Assembly: GCA_013791885.1 (NCBI GenBank)
Contig: VMSZ01000038.1
Location: 1 to 64,000 of the forward strand
DNA: 64,000 nt
From: Sulfurimonas sp.
GTDB lineage: Bacteria; Campylobacterota; Campylobacteria; Campylobacterales; Sulfurimonadaceae
Direction: 5' to 3'
The stretch's first letter is position 1, and each line of letters starts with the position of its first letter. This document shows positions 1 through 13,875 of the stretch, piece by piece. Position numbers and translations under genes: made by a program. The notes under the pieces are model-generated. The model made no database searches. It was not told the origin of the DNA and saw only the letters and a program-made list of their open reading frames with translations.

Positions 1-504
1 CTTTCTATAATCATTCCAAAAAAAGCAATTGTTGAAATACAAAAACTGTTTTTTAATAATATAGAACTTTACTATGATCAAACAAATCTTATAATTCATT
101 CAGAACAATATACATTCTTTACAAAACTTATCAATGGAAAATTTCCTGAATATTCAAGAATTATTCCTAAAGAAATTGCTAATACTTTGGTCTTGCCAAA
201 AGCTATTATGATTGATTCAATTAAGCAGATAACAACAATTTCAAATGATGTAAAAATTACCTTTTTAAATGATATTATTACATTTGAATCGCTAAGCGAT
301 GATAATATTGAAGCTAAAACAGAAATATCACACCATACAAACTTTACATCTCCATTTTCTATAGCAATCAATTCTAGATATCTATTGGATTTTTTAAATA
401 GTATCAATAGCTCAGAATTTACTATTGGATTAAATGAAAGTAATCTACCTTTTATATTAAAAGATAATAATTTTAAAACAGTAGTTATGCCTATTGTAAT
501 TTAA
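1..504 (+). CDS. dnaN: DNA polymerase III subunit beta (sliding clamp), C-terminal part; start lies upstream of the window
   Basis: Frame 1 is open from base 1; translation includes LINGKFPEYSRIIPKE, typical of beta clamp; adjacent to gyrB. Confidence 0.93.
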   Translation, partial: LSIIIPKKAIVEIQKLFFNNIELYYDQTNLIIHSEQYTFFTKLINGKFPEYSRIIPKEIANTLVLPKAIMIDSIKQITTISNDVKITFLNDIITFESLSDDNIEAKTEISHHTNFTSPFSIAINSRYLLDFLNSINSSEFTIGLNESNLPFILKDNNFKTVVMPIVI

Positions 505-512
505 ACAAGAAG

Positions 513-532
513 TATGCTCCTTTTAGGAGTAT
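513..532 (+). terminator. Possible terminator hairpin after dnaN
   Basis: ATGCTCC-TTTTA-GGAGTAT hairpin with one wobble pair, just after the dnaN stop. Confidence 0.4.
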
Positions 533-696
533 ATACACCGCCAAAATCTCTTAGAAAACACCCATAAAACTTACTTTTAGATATTTTTTGATAAAATATC
601 CCTAATTATGCAAAAATGCTATTTTCACCAAAGGTGAAGCAGTAACTACTGAAGATAATTTAGAAAAATAGTCTGAAATATGAAATGGAGTATTAA

Positions 697-3005
<2,309 letters not shown>

Positions 3006-3006
<1 letters not shown>

Positions 3007-4403
3007 TGCTCTTACCACAGACCAAAGAGAGAGAATACCGTTTTAAGTTAGCACTTAGAATGGGACTTCCAATTTTTGCTCTAGTTATAACACTTTTTTT
3101 AACCACTTCAATCAACGTAACTGAAAAACTAACAGCAATTTTTTATATTGAGGCTGTACTTCTTCTTGCGTTTAGCATTTACTTTATACTGTATATTATC
3201 TATATCGGATTTGATACACGTGTAACAGAAATAGTATCAAAAACATTTACAAGAGAGTATCTTTATGAATATCTTAAAAAAGATATTAAAAAAGAGAAAG
3301 AGTATACGCTCATTCTTATCAGTATAGATAATCTTCATGATATAAACGTTATGTATGGAATTAAAAATGGAGATAAAGTTCTTTATGAAGTTGCAAAATG
3401 GATTGGAGAATATATACAAAAAAAAGATATATATAACTTTCCTCTGGGACACATTAAGGGTGGAGACTTTGTTATTGGTTTGAGGGGAAATAAAGATAAA
3501 TATATCTCAATATTGGAACTTATGTGCTTAAATGCTGATGGATTTAAAATAGATGACATAGAAGTAAAAATATCCGGAGCAATCACAGACACCACATTTT
3601 CAGACAAATTAGAATACATGATTGAAAATTTATTTGAAATCCAGGAGATGAAAAGACATAAAAAGTCATCTTTAAAAGATAATACTATTGGCCCGAATGA
3701 TTTAGAGTTATTAGTCATAGATGCATTAAAAAATAAAAACTTTATTCTGATGACCCAGAGTATTTTTGAAAATGGAAAATCGACCCTAAAAGAGTGTTTT
3801 ATAAAATTACAAACATCAGACGGCAAAATGATTTACCAAAAAACCTATTTGAAAGTACTTTCAAAACTAGGTTTAACGCTGGAATATGATCTCATGGTTG
3901 TAGAAAAAACAGTTAAAAAACTGAGTGGCGAAGTGAATGAAATCTTAGTCTTTGACATAGCTCCGACATCTCTGCGAAATCCTATTTTTATAACTAAAAT
4001 AAAAGAGTTGTTAGAACATTATCCGCAAGCTAAAAATAAAATTATGTTTATGCTTTTTGAAAATGAGTACTTTTCAAATATTGACAAATATAATTCTGTT
4101 TTCAAATCTTTAAAGAATTTAGGAGCTTATATAGGAATAGACAAATTAGGTGCCTCTCATACATCTTTTTTATATTTAAGAGATTTAGATATTAATGTTG
4201 TCAGATTTGATTCCTTTTATACAAAAGAGATAAATAAAAATAAGAATATTATAAGTGGGTTAAATCTCAGTGCCCATGATAAAAATATAAAAACATGGGT
4301 TAAGCTCATTGAAGAAAAGAATGATTTTGAAATAGTCAATCACATGAATGTAGATTACTTGCAAGGAAAATATCTTGCACAACTTGAATTAACAAAGGAT
4401 TAA
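3006..4403 (+). CDS. Membrane protein with degenerate GGDEF and EAL-like domains
   Basis: N-terminal TM helices; LILISIDNLHDINVMYG...GGDFVIGL (GGDEF-like), then EAL-like region without an EAL motif; start overlaps gyrB stop (TAATG). Confidence 0.7.
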
Positions 4404-4404
4404 A

Positions 4405-4782
4405 ATGAAATATGGCGAAAAAATAGTAACTGAATTTGACGTGGCAAAAGATTTAGAAATCTGGCCAAATGAACATAAAAAGAATTATCTTATAAAGGTT
4501 GTTTTACCGGAATTTTGTTCGCTTTGTCCAAGAAGCGGTTATCCTGATTTTGCAACTATCTATCTTGAATATACACCGGATGCCTATGTCGTAGAGTTAA
4601 AAGCTGTAAAACTTTACATTAATTCGTTTATGAATCGATCAATTTCTCATGAAAACGCAGCAAATGAAATATATGATGTAATCTATGATAAAATAAAACC
4701 AAAATATTTAAAGTTAACGGCAGATTTTAACCCGAGAGGGAATGTTCATACCGTCGTGGAGATAGACAGCTCAAAACTTTAA
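4405..4782 (+). CDS. queF: NADPH-dependent 7-cyano-7-deazaguanine (preQ0) reductase
   Basis: EFCSLCPRSGYPDFATIYLEY, ELKAVKLYINSFMNRSISHE, PRGNVHTVVEID. Confidence 0.93.
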   Translation: MKYGEKIVTEFDVAKDLEIWPNEHKKNYLIKVVLPEFCSLCPRSGYPDFATIYLEYTPDAYVVELKAVKLYINSFMNRSISHENAANEIYDVIYDKIKPKYLKLTADFNPRGNVHTVVEIDSSKL

Positions 4783-4809
4783 TTTTTTAAAATTTGTTAG
4801 GAGTCGCGT

Positions 4810-5277
4810 ATGTTTGATAATTTATTTGGCAAAAAATCTAAAGTTGATGATGAAGTAACAATAAACGCACATATAGCAGAAAAAATTGCACATATGAATC
4901 TTACAGATATGCGGGCTTATCTTAACAACAGAATAACAGGTTTTGATGTTTGCGAGTTTGGACTTAGTGAAGTTATGAAAAAATTAACCACTGAGGATGA
5001 AGAGAGTGAACAAAGATATTTAAAGATAGATGATATGGATACGAAGATAAAAAAGGCTTTTGATATTGTTTTGATGATTGCAGTTCATAAAAAAATAAGT
5101 GTGAAAACCGTTGAATATATGCAAGAATTTTTAGAAGTTTACAGAGACATTATAGAGAGCTTTGATACAAGAAATAAACAGATATATGGTTCGAAACTTG
5201 CTGATGGACTGAAAATGGCGATAAAGGGTGTAAACGCCAGAGAAGAGTTAAAAAATAAGATGCAAGTTTTAGGCTAA
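4810..5277 (+). CDS. Hypothetical protein
   Basis: 155-aa ORF, no recognised motif. Confidence 0.6.
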   Translation: MFDNLFGKKSKVDDEVTINAHIAEKIAHMNLTDMRAYLNNRITGFDVCEFGLSEVMKKLTTEDEESEQRYLKIDDMDTKIKKAFDIVLMIAVHKKISVKTVEYMQEFLEVYRDIIESFDTRNKQIYGSKLADGLKMAIKGVNAREELKNKMQVLG

Positions 5278-6507
5278 CAACTCTTTTTTTAACCAAAGTA
5301 TCGCTTCGCCATGCGTCTTAAAAACCCCATCCATTTGTGCCTCATATGCAGATGCAAGTATCTGTGAAAAACTTTTTGATGGTGGAACTCCTAAATGGAT
5401 TAAATCTCTTCCCTGAACTAAAGCTTTAATTTTTTTATGTAAGACACCTAACTCTTTCGCTCTGTTTTGTATTTTTGTAAAACTCTCTTGCTTCTCAGGG
5501 TAGATTGCCAAATGGATTAAAACAGTGTGCTGAAGATTTGTTTTTGTGGCTAGTCTATAAATTTCCGAGTCAGACATTTTTTTATTTAAACGGTATTGCG
5601 TTAGTACTAAAACTGAGGAGAGAATTTTTCGCTCATGTGAAAGCTTTTCCAGAAAAGAAATTTTTTTATCTTCACTCAAAAAATAACACAAAAGAGACAA
5701 CATTAAAATGATGTTAGTCTTTTCATCCTTTATTTTATGTTGAACCATTTCATCTAAAGCGAGAAGTGTTTTATGCCAAGCATCTTCGCTCAATGAATAA
5801 AGTTCACTAAAATAGGAAAACGCACCCAGTTTTTTGAAAAGAATGAGTCCTAAAGATGGTTTTTGTGATTCTAAAAGAAGTTTTTTTATTTCATCAAAAA
5901 TTCGCTCCTTAGGAAGTTCATGCAACATATTTTTATGAATCATTTCTTGGCAAAGCTCAAAAAGTCCTCTGCTCATAGACAAATTATATCTTGAGCAAAA
6001 TTGTATACCTCGTAAAATTCTCAATGGGTCTTCTGCAAATGTTGTCTTATTCACAAAGTGCAAGCTACTGCTTTTTAAGTCTTCTACACCATGGTGAGGA
6101 TCTAAAATAATTTTCTTTTCTACATCAAAACCGATAGCATTTATTGTGAAGTCACGTCTTGATGAGGCCGTTTCAAAATTTAGATGAGAATAAGTAGAAA
6201 CCTCAAAACCTTTATGTCCCGAGGAAATTTTAGTTTCAAGTCTTGGGAGTGAAAAATCCAAATCCAAATCTTCAAAAAACAGTTTGCATACGCCAAAACT
6301 TTTTCCAACTTGATTGATATTACCAAACTCTTTTAAAACTTCTTCAACTTTATCTAGAGTGGAAATACCGTAAAGTTCTATGTCAATGTCTTTAGATTCT
6401 TTTCCTAAGAGAGAATCTCTCACATAGCCGCCAACAATTACTGCGTTGATATTAAGATTGTTTAGTTTTTTAAAGATGATGTCTAATTTGCGTGGATATT
6501 TAATCAT
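5269..6507 (-). CDS. CCA tRNA nucleotidyltransferase / poly(A) polymerase family
   Basis: NAVIVGGYVRDSLLGKESKDIDIELYG, SSRRDFTINAIGFD, FAEDPLRILRGIQF. Confidence 0.9.
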   Translation of the reverse strand: MIKYPRKLDIIFKKLNNLNINAVIVGGYVRDSLLGKESKDIDIELYGISTLDKVEEVLKEFGNINQVGKSFGVCKLFFEDLDLDFSLPRLETKISSGHKGFEVSTYSHLNFETASSRRDFTINAIGFDVEKKIILDPHHGVEDLKSSSLHFVNKTTFAEDPLRILRGIQFCSRYNLSMSRGLFELCQEMIHKNMLHELPKERIFDEIKKLLLESQKPSLGLILFKKLGAFSYFSELYSLSEDAWHKTLLALDEMVQHKIKDEKTNIILMLSLLCYFLSEDKKISFLEKLSHERKILSSVLVLTQYRLNKKMSDSEIYRLATKTNLQHTVLIHLAIYPEKQESFTKIQNRAKELGVLHKKIKALVQGRDLIHLGVPPSKSFSQILASAYEAQMDGVFKTHGEAILWLKKELLA

Positions 6508-6605
6508 TTGGTACTTTTTAGAAGATTTTATTTCTCAAATATAACGAATTTTACAATTAAATATAAGGTTTTGGATAGTTTAAATGATAGTATAACATTA
6601 ATTTG

Positions 6606-6611
6606 GGTATA
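6606..6611 (+). promoter_or_regulatory. Candidate -10 element of typA
   Basis: TATAAT in gggTATAATcgcg about 65 nt upstream of typA. Confidence 0.45.
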
Positions 6612-6673
6612 ATCGCGAAAATTTTTAGCCTAAAGTTTCAGATGAATTTGAAACGATACAAAAAGGAATACAC

Positions 6674-8476
6674 TTGCAAAAAATAAGAAATATTGCAGTT
6701 ATCGCACACGTTGACCACGGTAAAACTACGCTAGTTGACGGATTGCTTGAGCAATCTGGAACATATGGTGCACACGAAGCACACGATGAAAGAGCAATGG
6801 ATAGTAATGCTCTTGAGAAAGAGCGTGGTATTACGATTCTTTCTAAAAATACGGCTATTCGTTACAAAGATTACAAAATTAACATTATTGATACTCCGGG
6901 CCACGCCGACTTCGGTGGTGAAGTTGAACGCGTTCTTAAAATGGTAGATGGTGTTTTAGTTCTTGTTGATGCTTATGAGGGTGTTATGCCTCAAACGAAG
7001 TTTGTTGTTAAGAAGATGCTTGCTCTTGGTAAAAAACCAATTGTTGTTATTAACAAAATTGACAAACCTTCTGCTGATCCAGAACGTGTTGTTGATGAAA
7101 TGTTTGACCTATTCGCTGCAATGGGTGCAACTGACGATCAGCAAGATTTCCCTATTATTTATGCTGCAGCGCGTAATGGTATGGCAAAACTTAACATGGA
7201 TGATCCAGACGGTGATTTCGAATGTATTTTCGAAACAATCCTTGCTAATATACCTGAGCCAGAGGGTGACAGAGAAAATCACACTCAAGCACAGGTATTT
7301 ACGCTTGACTATGACAACTATGTTGGAAAAATCGGGATTTCTCGTATTTTCAACGGTGTTATCAGAAAAGGTGACAATGTTATGTTAGCGAAAGCTGACG
7401 GTGAACTTGTAAAAGGTAAAATTTCTAAACTTATTGGTTTTCACGGTCTAAACCGTATGGAAATTCAAGAAGCTGAAGCGGGCGATATCGTTGCGTTTGC
7501 CGGCTTAGAAACTGTGGATGTTGGAGATACAATTTGTGATCCTGCTAATCCAATGCCACTTGATCCAATGCACATCGAAGAACCGACACTTACAGTTGTA
7601 TTTTCTGTAAATGATTCTCCACTTGCTGGTCAAGAAGGTAAACACGTTACTTCAAACAAATTAAGAGAGCGTTTAGAGTTCGAAATGACAACAAACGTTG
7701 CTATGAGACTTGAAGTTGTTGGCGAGGGTAAATTTAAAGTTTCAGGTCGTGGTGAGCTTCAAATTACTATTCTTGCTGAGAATATGCGTCGTGAAAACTT
7801 TGAATTTGGTGTTTCTCGTCCAGAAGTTATCGTTAGAGTAATTGAGGGTGTTAAATGTGAACCATTTGAGCACCTGGTTATCGACGTTCCTGAAACTTTA
7901 AGCGGTTCAGTAATTGAGCGTCTTGGAAAACGTAAAGCAGAGATGAAATCTATGTTGCCAATGGGTCAAGGTTTCCAAAGAATCGAGTTTGAAATTCCAG
8001 CTCGTGCTCTTATCGGTTTCCGTGGACAGTTCTTAACTGATACAAAAGGTGAGGGAATTATGAACCACTCATTCTTAGAATTCCGTCCATACTCTGGAAC
8101 TGTTGAGTCAAGAACTTACGGTGCACTTATTTCAATGGAAAATGGGGATACTTTAGCGTATTCACTATTTAACATCCAAGACCGTGGTGTTCTTTTCATC
8201 AACCCACAAACGCAAGTATACGAAGGTATGATTGTTGGTGAGCACTCTCGTTCAAATGACCTTGTTGTTAACCCGATTAAAGGTAAAGCACAATCAAACG
8301 TTCGTTCATCTGGTGCTGATGAAGCTATTAAACTTATCCCACCTCGTGATATGTCACTAGAGCGTGCTCTAGAGTGGATTGAAGATGATGAACTTCTTGA
8401 AGTTACACCAAAATCTATTCGTATTCGTAAAAGATTTTTAACAGAATCAGAAAGAAAACGTAACACTCGTAAATAG
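6674..8476 (+). CDS. typA: Translational GTPase TypA/BipA (TTG start)
   Basis: [47 protein letters not shown]. Confidence 0.96.
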   Translation: MQKIRNIAVIAHVDHGKTTLVDGLLEQSGTYGAHEAHDERAMDSNALEKERGITILSKNTAIRYKDYKINIIDTPGHADFGGEVERVLKMVDGVLVLVDAYEGVMPQTKFVVKKMLALGKKPIVVINKIDKPSADPERVVDEMFDLFAAMGATDDQQDFPIIYAAARNGMAKLNMDDPDGDFECIFETILANIPEPEGDRENHTQAQVFTLDYDNYVGKIGISRIFNGVIRKGDNVMLAKADGELVKGKISKLIGFHGLNRMEIQEAEAGDIVAFAGLETVDVGDTICDPANPMPLDPMHIEEPTLTVVFSVNDSPLAGQEGKHVTSNKLRERLEFEMTTNVAMRLEVVGEGKFKVSGRGELQITILAENMRRENFEFGVSRPEVIVRVIEGVKCEPFEHLVIDVPETLSGSVIERLGKRKAEMKSMLPMGQGFQRIEFEIPARALIGFRGQFLTDTKGEGIMNHSFLEFRPYSGTVESRTYGALISMENGDTLAYSLFNIQDRGVLFINPQTQVYEGMIVGEHSRSNDLVVNPIKGKAQSNVRSSGADEAIKLIPPRDMSLERALEWIEDDELLEVTPKSIRIRKRFLTESERKRNTRK

Positions 8477-8491
8477 AAATATTTTCACAAA

Positions 8492-8515
8492 ACTCGCAAA
8501 AGAAATTTTGCGAGT
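8492..8515. terminator. Hairpin terminator after typA
   Basis: Perfect 10-bp stem ACTCGCAAAA-GAAA-TTTTGCGAGT with GAAA tetraloop; pyrimidine-rich tract downstream. Confidence 0.65.
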
Positions 8516-8615
8516 AAATCCTTCTTCCCCTTTTTAAATTTTCAATCTTCCTCAAATCTGATATTTATATTGAGATGGTATAATCATAAACTTTATAAAG
8601 TATTTGGAGCCATAA

Positions 8616-9638
8616 ATGAAAAGAAAACAAATATATAATCCTGACTCAACTGAAAATGTAAACGATAGAAGAATTTTTGGCGGCAATCCAACAGGTATTT
8701 TTGAACTCAATAACATTAAATATCAGTGGGCATATAACCTTTGGGAAATGATGTTAAACAATACTTGGTTTCCAAAAGAAGTAGACATGACGCGTGATGT
8801 TAATGATTACAAGAATCTTACAGAAACAGAAAAAAAAGCCTATGATAAGGCACTTTCACAACTCATTTTTATGGACTCATTGCAAACAAATAATATTATT
8901 GATAATGTAAATCCTTATGTAACGGCCCCTGAAGTAAATCTTATTTTGGTTCGTCAATCTTTTGAAGAAGCACTGCATTCACAATCTTACGCAGTAATGG
9001 TTGACAGTATTTCAACAAACTCGGCAGAAATTTATGATTTATGGCGTCGTGATATGATGCTTAAAAGTAAAAATGATGCAATTGCCCGCGTGTATCAGGA
9101 CCTTGCAAAAGACCCTTCAGAATACAACTTTTTAAAAGCGTGTTTTGCAAACCAAATTCTTGAAGGAATTTATTTTTATAGCGGCTTTGCTTATATTTAT
9201 ACTTTAGCACGCTCTGGAAAGATGCTTGGTTCCGCACAAATGATACGTTTTATTCAAAGAGATGAAGTGACACACTTGGTGCTATTCCAAAATCTTATTA
9301 ACACGTTAAGAAAAGAGAGAGCGGACCTTTTCACAGATAAACTCAGAGCTGAAGTAATTGAGATGTTTAAAGAGGCGGTCAAGTTAGAATCTGCTTGGGG
9401 ACAATATATTACTCAAGGTCAAATCCTTGGTTTAACTGACAGCATTGTTGAGCAATATATTCAATTTTTGGCTGATGAGAGATTAAACGCAGTCGGTTTT
9501 GATAAACTTTATAATGTTTCAAATCCTATTAAATGGGTAGGAGATTTTGCAAAATTCAATGATCAAAAAACAAACTTTTTTGAAGGAACCGTTACAAACT
9601 ATTCAAAAGGAAGTTTGTCATTTGATGACGATTTCTAA
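8616..9638 (+). CDS. nrdB: Ribonucleoside-diphosphate reductase beta subunit
   Basis: [43 protein letters not shown]. Confidence 0.93.
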   Translation: MKRKQIYNPDSTENVNDRRIFGGNPTGIFELNNIKYQWAYNLWEMMLNNTWFPKEVDMTRDVNDYKNLTETEKKAYDKALSQLIFMDSLQTNNIIDNVNPYVTAPEVNLILVRQSFEEALHSQSYAVMVDSISTNSAEIYDLWRRDMMLKSKNDAIARVYQDLAKDPSEYNFLKACFANQILEGIYFYSGFAYIYTLARSGKMLGSAQMIRFIQRDEVTHLVLFQNLINTLRKERADLFTDKLRAEVIEMFKEAVKLESAWGQYITQGQILGLTDSIVEQYIQFLADERLNAVGFDKLYNVSNPIKWVGDFAKFNDQKTNFFEGTVTNYSKGSLSFDDDF

Positions 9639-9641
9639 AAA

Positions 9642-10370
9642 ATGAGCAGTTATAAATTCTGCTCACTCTCCTTTGAGACAACTGCTAACTATAACACTAA
9701 CTTAGAAACTCTGCTAACACTTATAAAACAAACTTCAGATTATTCGCTTATTGTTGCCCCTGAAGTTTGTCTCACCGGCTTTGATTATGATAATTTTGAC
9801 GAGGTTTGTGAGTTCTCTGCGTTTGCAAATGAAGAGATACGAAAAGTTTCACACCATAAAATTATAGTGTTCACTATGATAGAAAAACGTGGCGATAAAG
9901 TTTATAATTTTGCAAAGCTGTTTCACAATGGTAAAGTTCTGCATGAGAGGGCCAAGGCAAAACTTTTTCGTTTTGGCGGCGAAGAGAAATTTTTCTCTGA
10001 AGCGAATGAAGATGAAGTACAAATAGTAGAAGTAGATGGCATGAAAATAGGTATATTAATCTGTTTTGAGCTGCGTTTTAAAGCTTTGTGGCAAAAATTA
10101 GAAGGAAGTGACGTGATTGTTGTGCCATCATGGTGGGGAGCTTTGAGAGCTTTACACTTTAAAGCACTCACTAACGCACTTGCAATTATGAACCAGTGTT
10201 ATGTTATAGCGAGCGACAGTCAAAATAGAGAGTGTACAGGACTAAGCGGAATAATTACACCTCAGGGCATTGAAGAGCGCAATGGGAATAAGCCTTGCTT
10301 AGAACTTGAATATAATAAAAAAGAGATCAGCCTTATGAGGCGATATATGAATGTGGGGATAGATGGATAG
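9642..10370 (+). CDS. Carbon-nitrogen hydrolase (nitrilase superfamily)
   Basis: LIVAPEVCLTGFDYD, KAKLFRFGGEEKFF, GILICFELRF (Glu-Lys-Cys triad). Confidence 0.85.
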   Translation: MSSYKFCSLSFETTANYNTNLETLLTLIKQTSDYSLIVAPEVCLTGFDYDNFDEVCEFSAFANEEIRKVSHHKIIVFTMIEKRGDKVYNFAKLFHNGKVLHERAKAKLFRFGGEEKFFSEANEDEVQIVEVDGMKIGILICFELRFKALWQKLEGSDVIVVPSWWGALRALHFKALTNALAIMNQCYVIASDSQNRECTGLSGIITPQGIEERNGNKPCLELEYNKKEISLMRRYMNVGIDG

Positions 10371-11001
10371 AATTACAGCCACCAAAACAGCTCGTTTGGC
10401 ACAAGAGTGCAGTGAAAAATTTAGTTTAAGTCCCGAGGTGAAAAATGCTATTGCTCAGACAAGTCGTGAGCTTTTTGTGCCGAGCAGTTTTAAGCATAGT
10501 GCATATAAGTTAGATGCACTTCCAATAGGTGCAAAACAGTATATAAGTTCACCTTTGACCGTCGCTAAAATGACAGAGTATTTACAGCCAAAAGGGGCAG
10601 ACAAAGTTCTGGAAATTGGCTGTGGAAGCGGTTATCAAGCCGCAGTGCTCTCCCACCTGTTTCGCGGTGTCTTTACAATCGAGAGAATAGAGATGTTGAT
10701 GCTCGAAGCAAAACAGCGTTTTCGTGAACTTGGAGTCAATAATATTCATACGAAAATAGATGATGGGCAAAACGGCTGGAAGCAGTATGCGCCATATGAT
10801 AGAATTCTGTTTTCAGCTTCGGCAAAAGAAATTCCTGCAAAACTTTTTGAACAGCTTCGTGATGGCGGTATTTTGGTCGCACCAATGGATAATGGTTCCA
10901 AACAGATTATTACCCGCTTTGTTAAAAAAGGCACAGTGATTGAAAAAACAGAACTAGAAATCTGTGATTTTGTGCCTATTTTAGACGGAATACAGAAGTA
11001 A
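10363..11001 (+). CDS. pcm: Protein-L-isoaspartate O-methyltransferase
   Basis: YISSPLTVAKMTEYL, DKVLEIGCGSGYQAAVLSHL, IHTKIDDGQNGW. Confidence 0.9.
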   Translation: MDRITATKTARLAQECSEKFSLSPEVKNAIAQTSRELFVPSSFKHSAYKLDALPIGAKQYISSPLTVAKMTEYLQPKGADKVLEIGCGSGYQAAVLSHLFRGVFTIERIEMLMLEAKQRFRELGVNNIHTKIDDGQNGWKQYAPYDRILFSASAKEIPAKLFEQLRDGGILVAPMDNGSKQIITRFVKKGTVIEKTELEICDFVPILDGIQK

Positions 11002-11012
11002 GTTTAGTTTCT

Positions 11013-11696
11013 TTAATTGTTTGGCGCCAATAATTCTAATTGAGCTTTTATCTTATAGCTTAGAGGTTTTACTTTATTTAGATTACTGTATTGTGCGCTG
11101 TTGTAAGCATCACTTATTTCTTTGAAATATGTTTTATAATCGTTGAGATAATCTAAAACAGGTTTTTCTATTTCTTCATCGAGATAAAGTTCGGTAACAG
11201 TAACAACAACAGCAGACCATTTTGCATCAAATTCTTTTTCTAGTTTTAAGCGAGGCTGTTTGATGAAAGAATTTTTGATATTGCTGAGTTGACGCCAATT
11301 TTCGGATAATTCAGAGTAACCTATCATTGCAATTCTTTTATTAAAAGCATCCAATTTATGCAGGATGTGAAGATGATTCTTTTCAAGTTCAGGAGCTTTT
11401 TTTTGTAAATGTTTGCTGATCTCATTGATAAGCGCGGTGTATAAAGCTATATCTTTTTGAAGCTCTTCTTTGTTGTCGTTTGCAATGCTAAGTGTTTTAA
11501 TTTGACCTGTTATAGATTCAATATCAGTTTTATATTTTGCAATTTTTGTATATTCGCCTCTCTTGAGAATCGCGTTGACATCACTTACATTTTCTCTAAA
11601 AGCTTCACGAATGTCTTTTGTTTGCCAAGTGTCAATATAGTGTAAACCGGCGTGGAGTTCCCAAAAAATACAAATTAATATAAGTAGATATTTCAT
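11013..11696 (-). CDS. Hypothetical exported helical protein
   Basis: N-terminal signal-like MKYLLILICIFWELHAG; helical composition. Confidence 0.6.
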   Translation of the reverse strand: MKYLLILICIFWELHAGLHYIDTWQTKDIREAFRENVSDVNAILKRGEYTKIAKYKTDIESITGQIKTLSIANDNKEELQKDIALYTALINEISKHLQKKAPELEKNHLHILHKLDAFNKRIAMIGYSELSENWRQLSNIKNSFIKQPRLKLEKEFDAKWSAVVVTVTELYLDEEIEKPVLDYLNDYKTYFKEISDAYNSAQYSNLNKVKPLSYKIKAQLELLAPNN

Positions 11697-11828
11697 GACT
11701 TTATTCTCCTAATATAAGTATTCTGAAAAAGGATTATAAACTTCACTTATTACAAAATTATTACTGTAATTTTAAACAATTGAAGTTTATATAGTGTAAA
11801 ATAAGCAAAATAAAGTAGAGGCGAAATT

Positions 11829-12662
11829 ATGGAAGTGATGTATGGCATAGAATACTCTAAACCTGAGGTAGTTTTACTTCAAGAGACTGGGATTGGTGTA
11901 GCAGAAGCTGCAGCGAGAACCTGTTATGACTCTTTTGAAAACAGTGAAAACAGCGTTATTAAAGATATTGAAAACGTTATGCCAAACCAAGAGATGTGTC
12001 ATGAGTTAAACGCTATAGAAGATTCAGCCCTTTTAGATGATTTAGCTTGGACATATTTTCACCACTCCATATTGGAACATGCAAATTTGAGCTTTTTAGT
12101 TCGCGGAACGAGTCGCGGTGTTTTACAAGAGCATGCACGTCACCGCATTCAAGCAATTAGTGTCCGTTCAACACGCTATACTATGAGTTCGGTAATCAAT
12201 GCCTTTGTGGCTTCACTTCATGGCGGAGACAAAGAATTTTTTATCCAAAAAGTACTTGCGTTTGATATGTTTGTAACAACTAACAAAGAGTATAACACCA
12301 TAGAAATCGGTGCTATATACGACAAGCTGTTTTATCAATCCAAAGTAGTAGAAGATTTTTATTCTATTGCAGTCGCCAAAAGTTCTTTGGAGTTGTTAGA
12401 AAAATTTCCAAACAATGCTCCAGCACTTTTTGAAGCACTTCAAGAGGGTAAGAAAAAACGCAATGTCGGCGATGCTTTTAAGCATATTATCTCGGACAAT
12501 GTTAAAGTAGATATGGTGGTTACTTTTAATCTCAGAAGTCTCAAAAACTACTTTACACTCAGAGACAGCGGTGCTGCATTTTTTCAGATTCGCTGGTTAG
12601 CGCAAGAGATGATGCGAGTGACACCACAAAAATATTTAGACCTTATAGTAAAAAAGAAATAA
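11829..12662 (+). CDS. thyX: FAD-dependent thymidylate synthase
   Basis: HARHRIQAISVRSTRYT (ThyX-type motif), HSILEHANLSF. Confidence 0.9.
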   Translation: MEVMYGIEYSKPEVVLLQETGIGVAEAAARTCYDSFENSENSVIKDIENVMPNQEMCHELNAIEDSALLDDLAWTYFHHSILEHANLSFLVRGTSRGVLQEHARHRIQAISVRSTRYTMSSVINAFVASLHGGDKEFFIQKVLAFDMFVTTNKEYNTIEIGAIYDKLFYQSKVVEDFYSIAVAKSSLELLEKFPNNAPALFEALQEGKKKRNVGDAFKHIISDNVKVDMVVTFNLRSLKNYFTLRDSGAAFFQIRWLAQEMMRVTPQKYLDLIVKKK

Positions 12663-12677
12663 CCCAAGGATAAAGAG

Positions 12678-12896
12678 ATGAATAAATTATATATTTTGGC
12701 TATTTTAGCTTTTACAGGATGCTCAAACTTTACATTTAACGCGACTATGTGTGACAAAATAGCGTCCGAACCTGGAGCTACAATGCCAAAAGAGTGTATG
12801 GAGTATGTAGAAGAAGATGCACAAAAAGCTTTTGACAAAACAAAGGTAAAACAAGAAAGTAAAGAAGATATTATTGAATTTACAAAAGATAAATAG
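12678..12896 (+). CDS. Small putative lipoprotein
   Basis: MNKLYILAILAFTGCSN lipobox-like signal; 72 aa. Confidence 0.55.
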   Translation: MNKLYILAILAFTGCSNFTFNATMCDKIASEPGATMPKECMEYVEEDAQKAFDKTKVKQESKEDIIEFTKDK

Positions 12897-12912
12897 TTAA
12901 AGGAGAAGCACC

Positions 12913-13767
12913 TTGATTCAAAAAATAGAAACAGCAAAAACGCTACTTGAAGCACTTCCGTATATTAAAAAATATACAGGCGAAATTTTTGTCATAAAAT
13001 ATGGCGGTTCGGCTCAAATTAATCCGGAGCTTAAGGATAAATTTGCCCAAGACATTATCCTCTTATACCTTATAGGTATTAAGCCTGTTATTGTTCATGG
13101 CGGCGGTAATAAAATTAACGAAATGCTTCAGAAGTTAGAGATTGAAAGTGAATTTGTAGATGGAATGCGTGTGACTAGCGAGCAGGTAATGGAAGTCGTT
13201 GAAATGGTTTTAGGCGGCAGTATTAATAAAGAGATTACCATGCTTTTAAATATGCATGGAGCGAAAGCTCTTGGTATTACAGGCAAAGACGCAAACTTCA
13301 TAACAGCCAAGCCAAAGTCAAATGGTAAGTACGGTCTGGTTGGCGAGATTACCAATGTAGATGCTAAAGTTATTCACAAACTGCTTGAAGAAAAATTTAT
13401 TCCTGTCATTGCGCCGATTGCTTCGGCAAATGAAGTAAATCATCCCGGTTTTAACATAAACGCAGATTTGGCAGCCAGTAAAATAGCGGCAGCAATAGGG
13501 GCTAGAAAAATTATTTTCATGACTGACATCGTCGGCGTTTTAGATAAAGAAAGAAATCTTCTAGATACGCTCACGGAAGCTCAAATAGAAGACTATAAAG
13601 CGGATGGCACAATTCATGGAGGGATGATACCAAAAGTTGATGCCTGTCTCGAAGCAATTCACGGAGGCGTTGAAAAAGCGCATATTATTGACGGACGAGT
13701 TGAACACTCTATCTTGCTTGAAATTTTGACAAGCGAAGGCGTTGGAACAGTTATCAAAAAATCATAA
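12913..13767 (+). CDS. argB: Acetylglutamate kinase (TTG start)
   Basis: EIFVIKYGGSAQ, KPVIVHGGGNKI, HGGMIPKVDACLEAI. Confidence 0.95.
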   Translation: MIQKIETAKTLLEALPYIKKYTGEIFVIKYGGSAQINPELKDKFAQDIILLYLIGIKPVIVHGGGNKINEMLQKLEIESEFVDGMRVTSEQVMEVVEMVLGGSINKEITMLLNMHGAKALGITGKDANFITAKPKSNGKYGLVGEITNVDAKVIHKLLEEKFIPVIAPIASANEVNHPGFNINADLAASKIAAAIGARKIIFMTDIVGVLDKERNLLDTLTEAQIEDYKADGTIHGGMIPKVDACLEAIHGGVEKAHIIDGRVEHSILLEILTSEGVGTVIKKS

Positions 13768-13875
13768 AATAGTAAAATTTTGCATCAAAGAGGCAAAGCT
13801 TTAGTCGTCATAGCGGCGCAAGCGTAGTAAAATGGACGTGTTCATTTTGCGTTTGAAAAAAATAAAAGGATATAA

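Noticed and set aside
13768-13875. Spacer between argB and the PhnA-like gene as a small RNA gene
   Set aside because: Only weak inverted segments (AAAATG...CATTTT) and one AAACGCAA motif copy; no promoter/terminator pair I can support.
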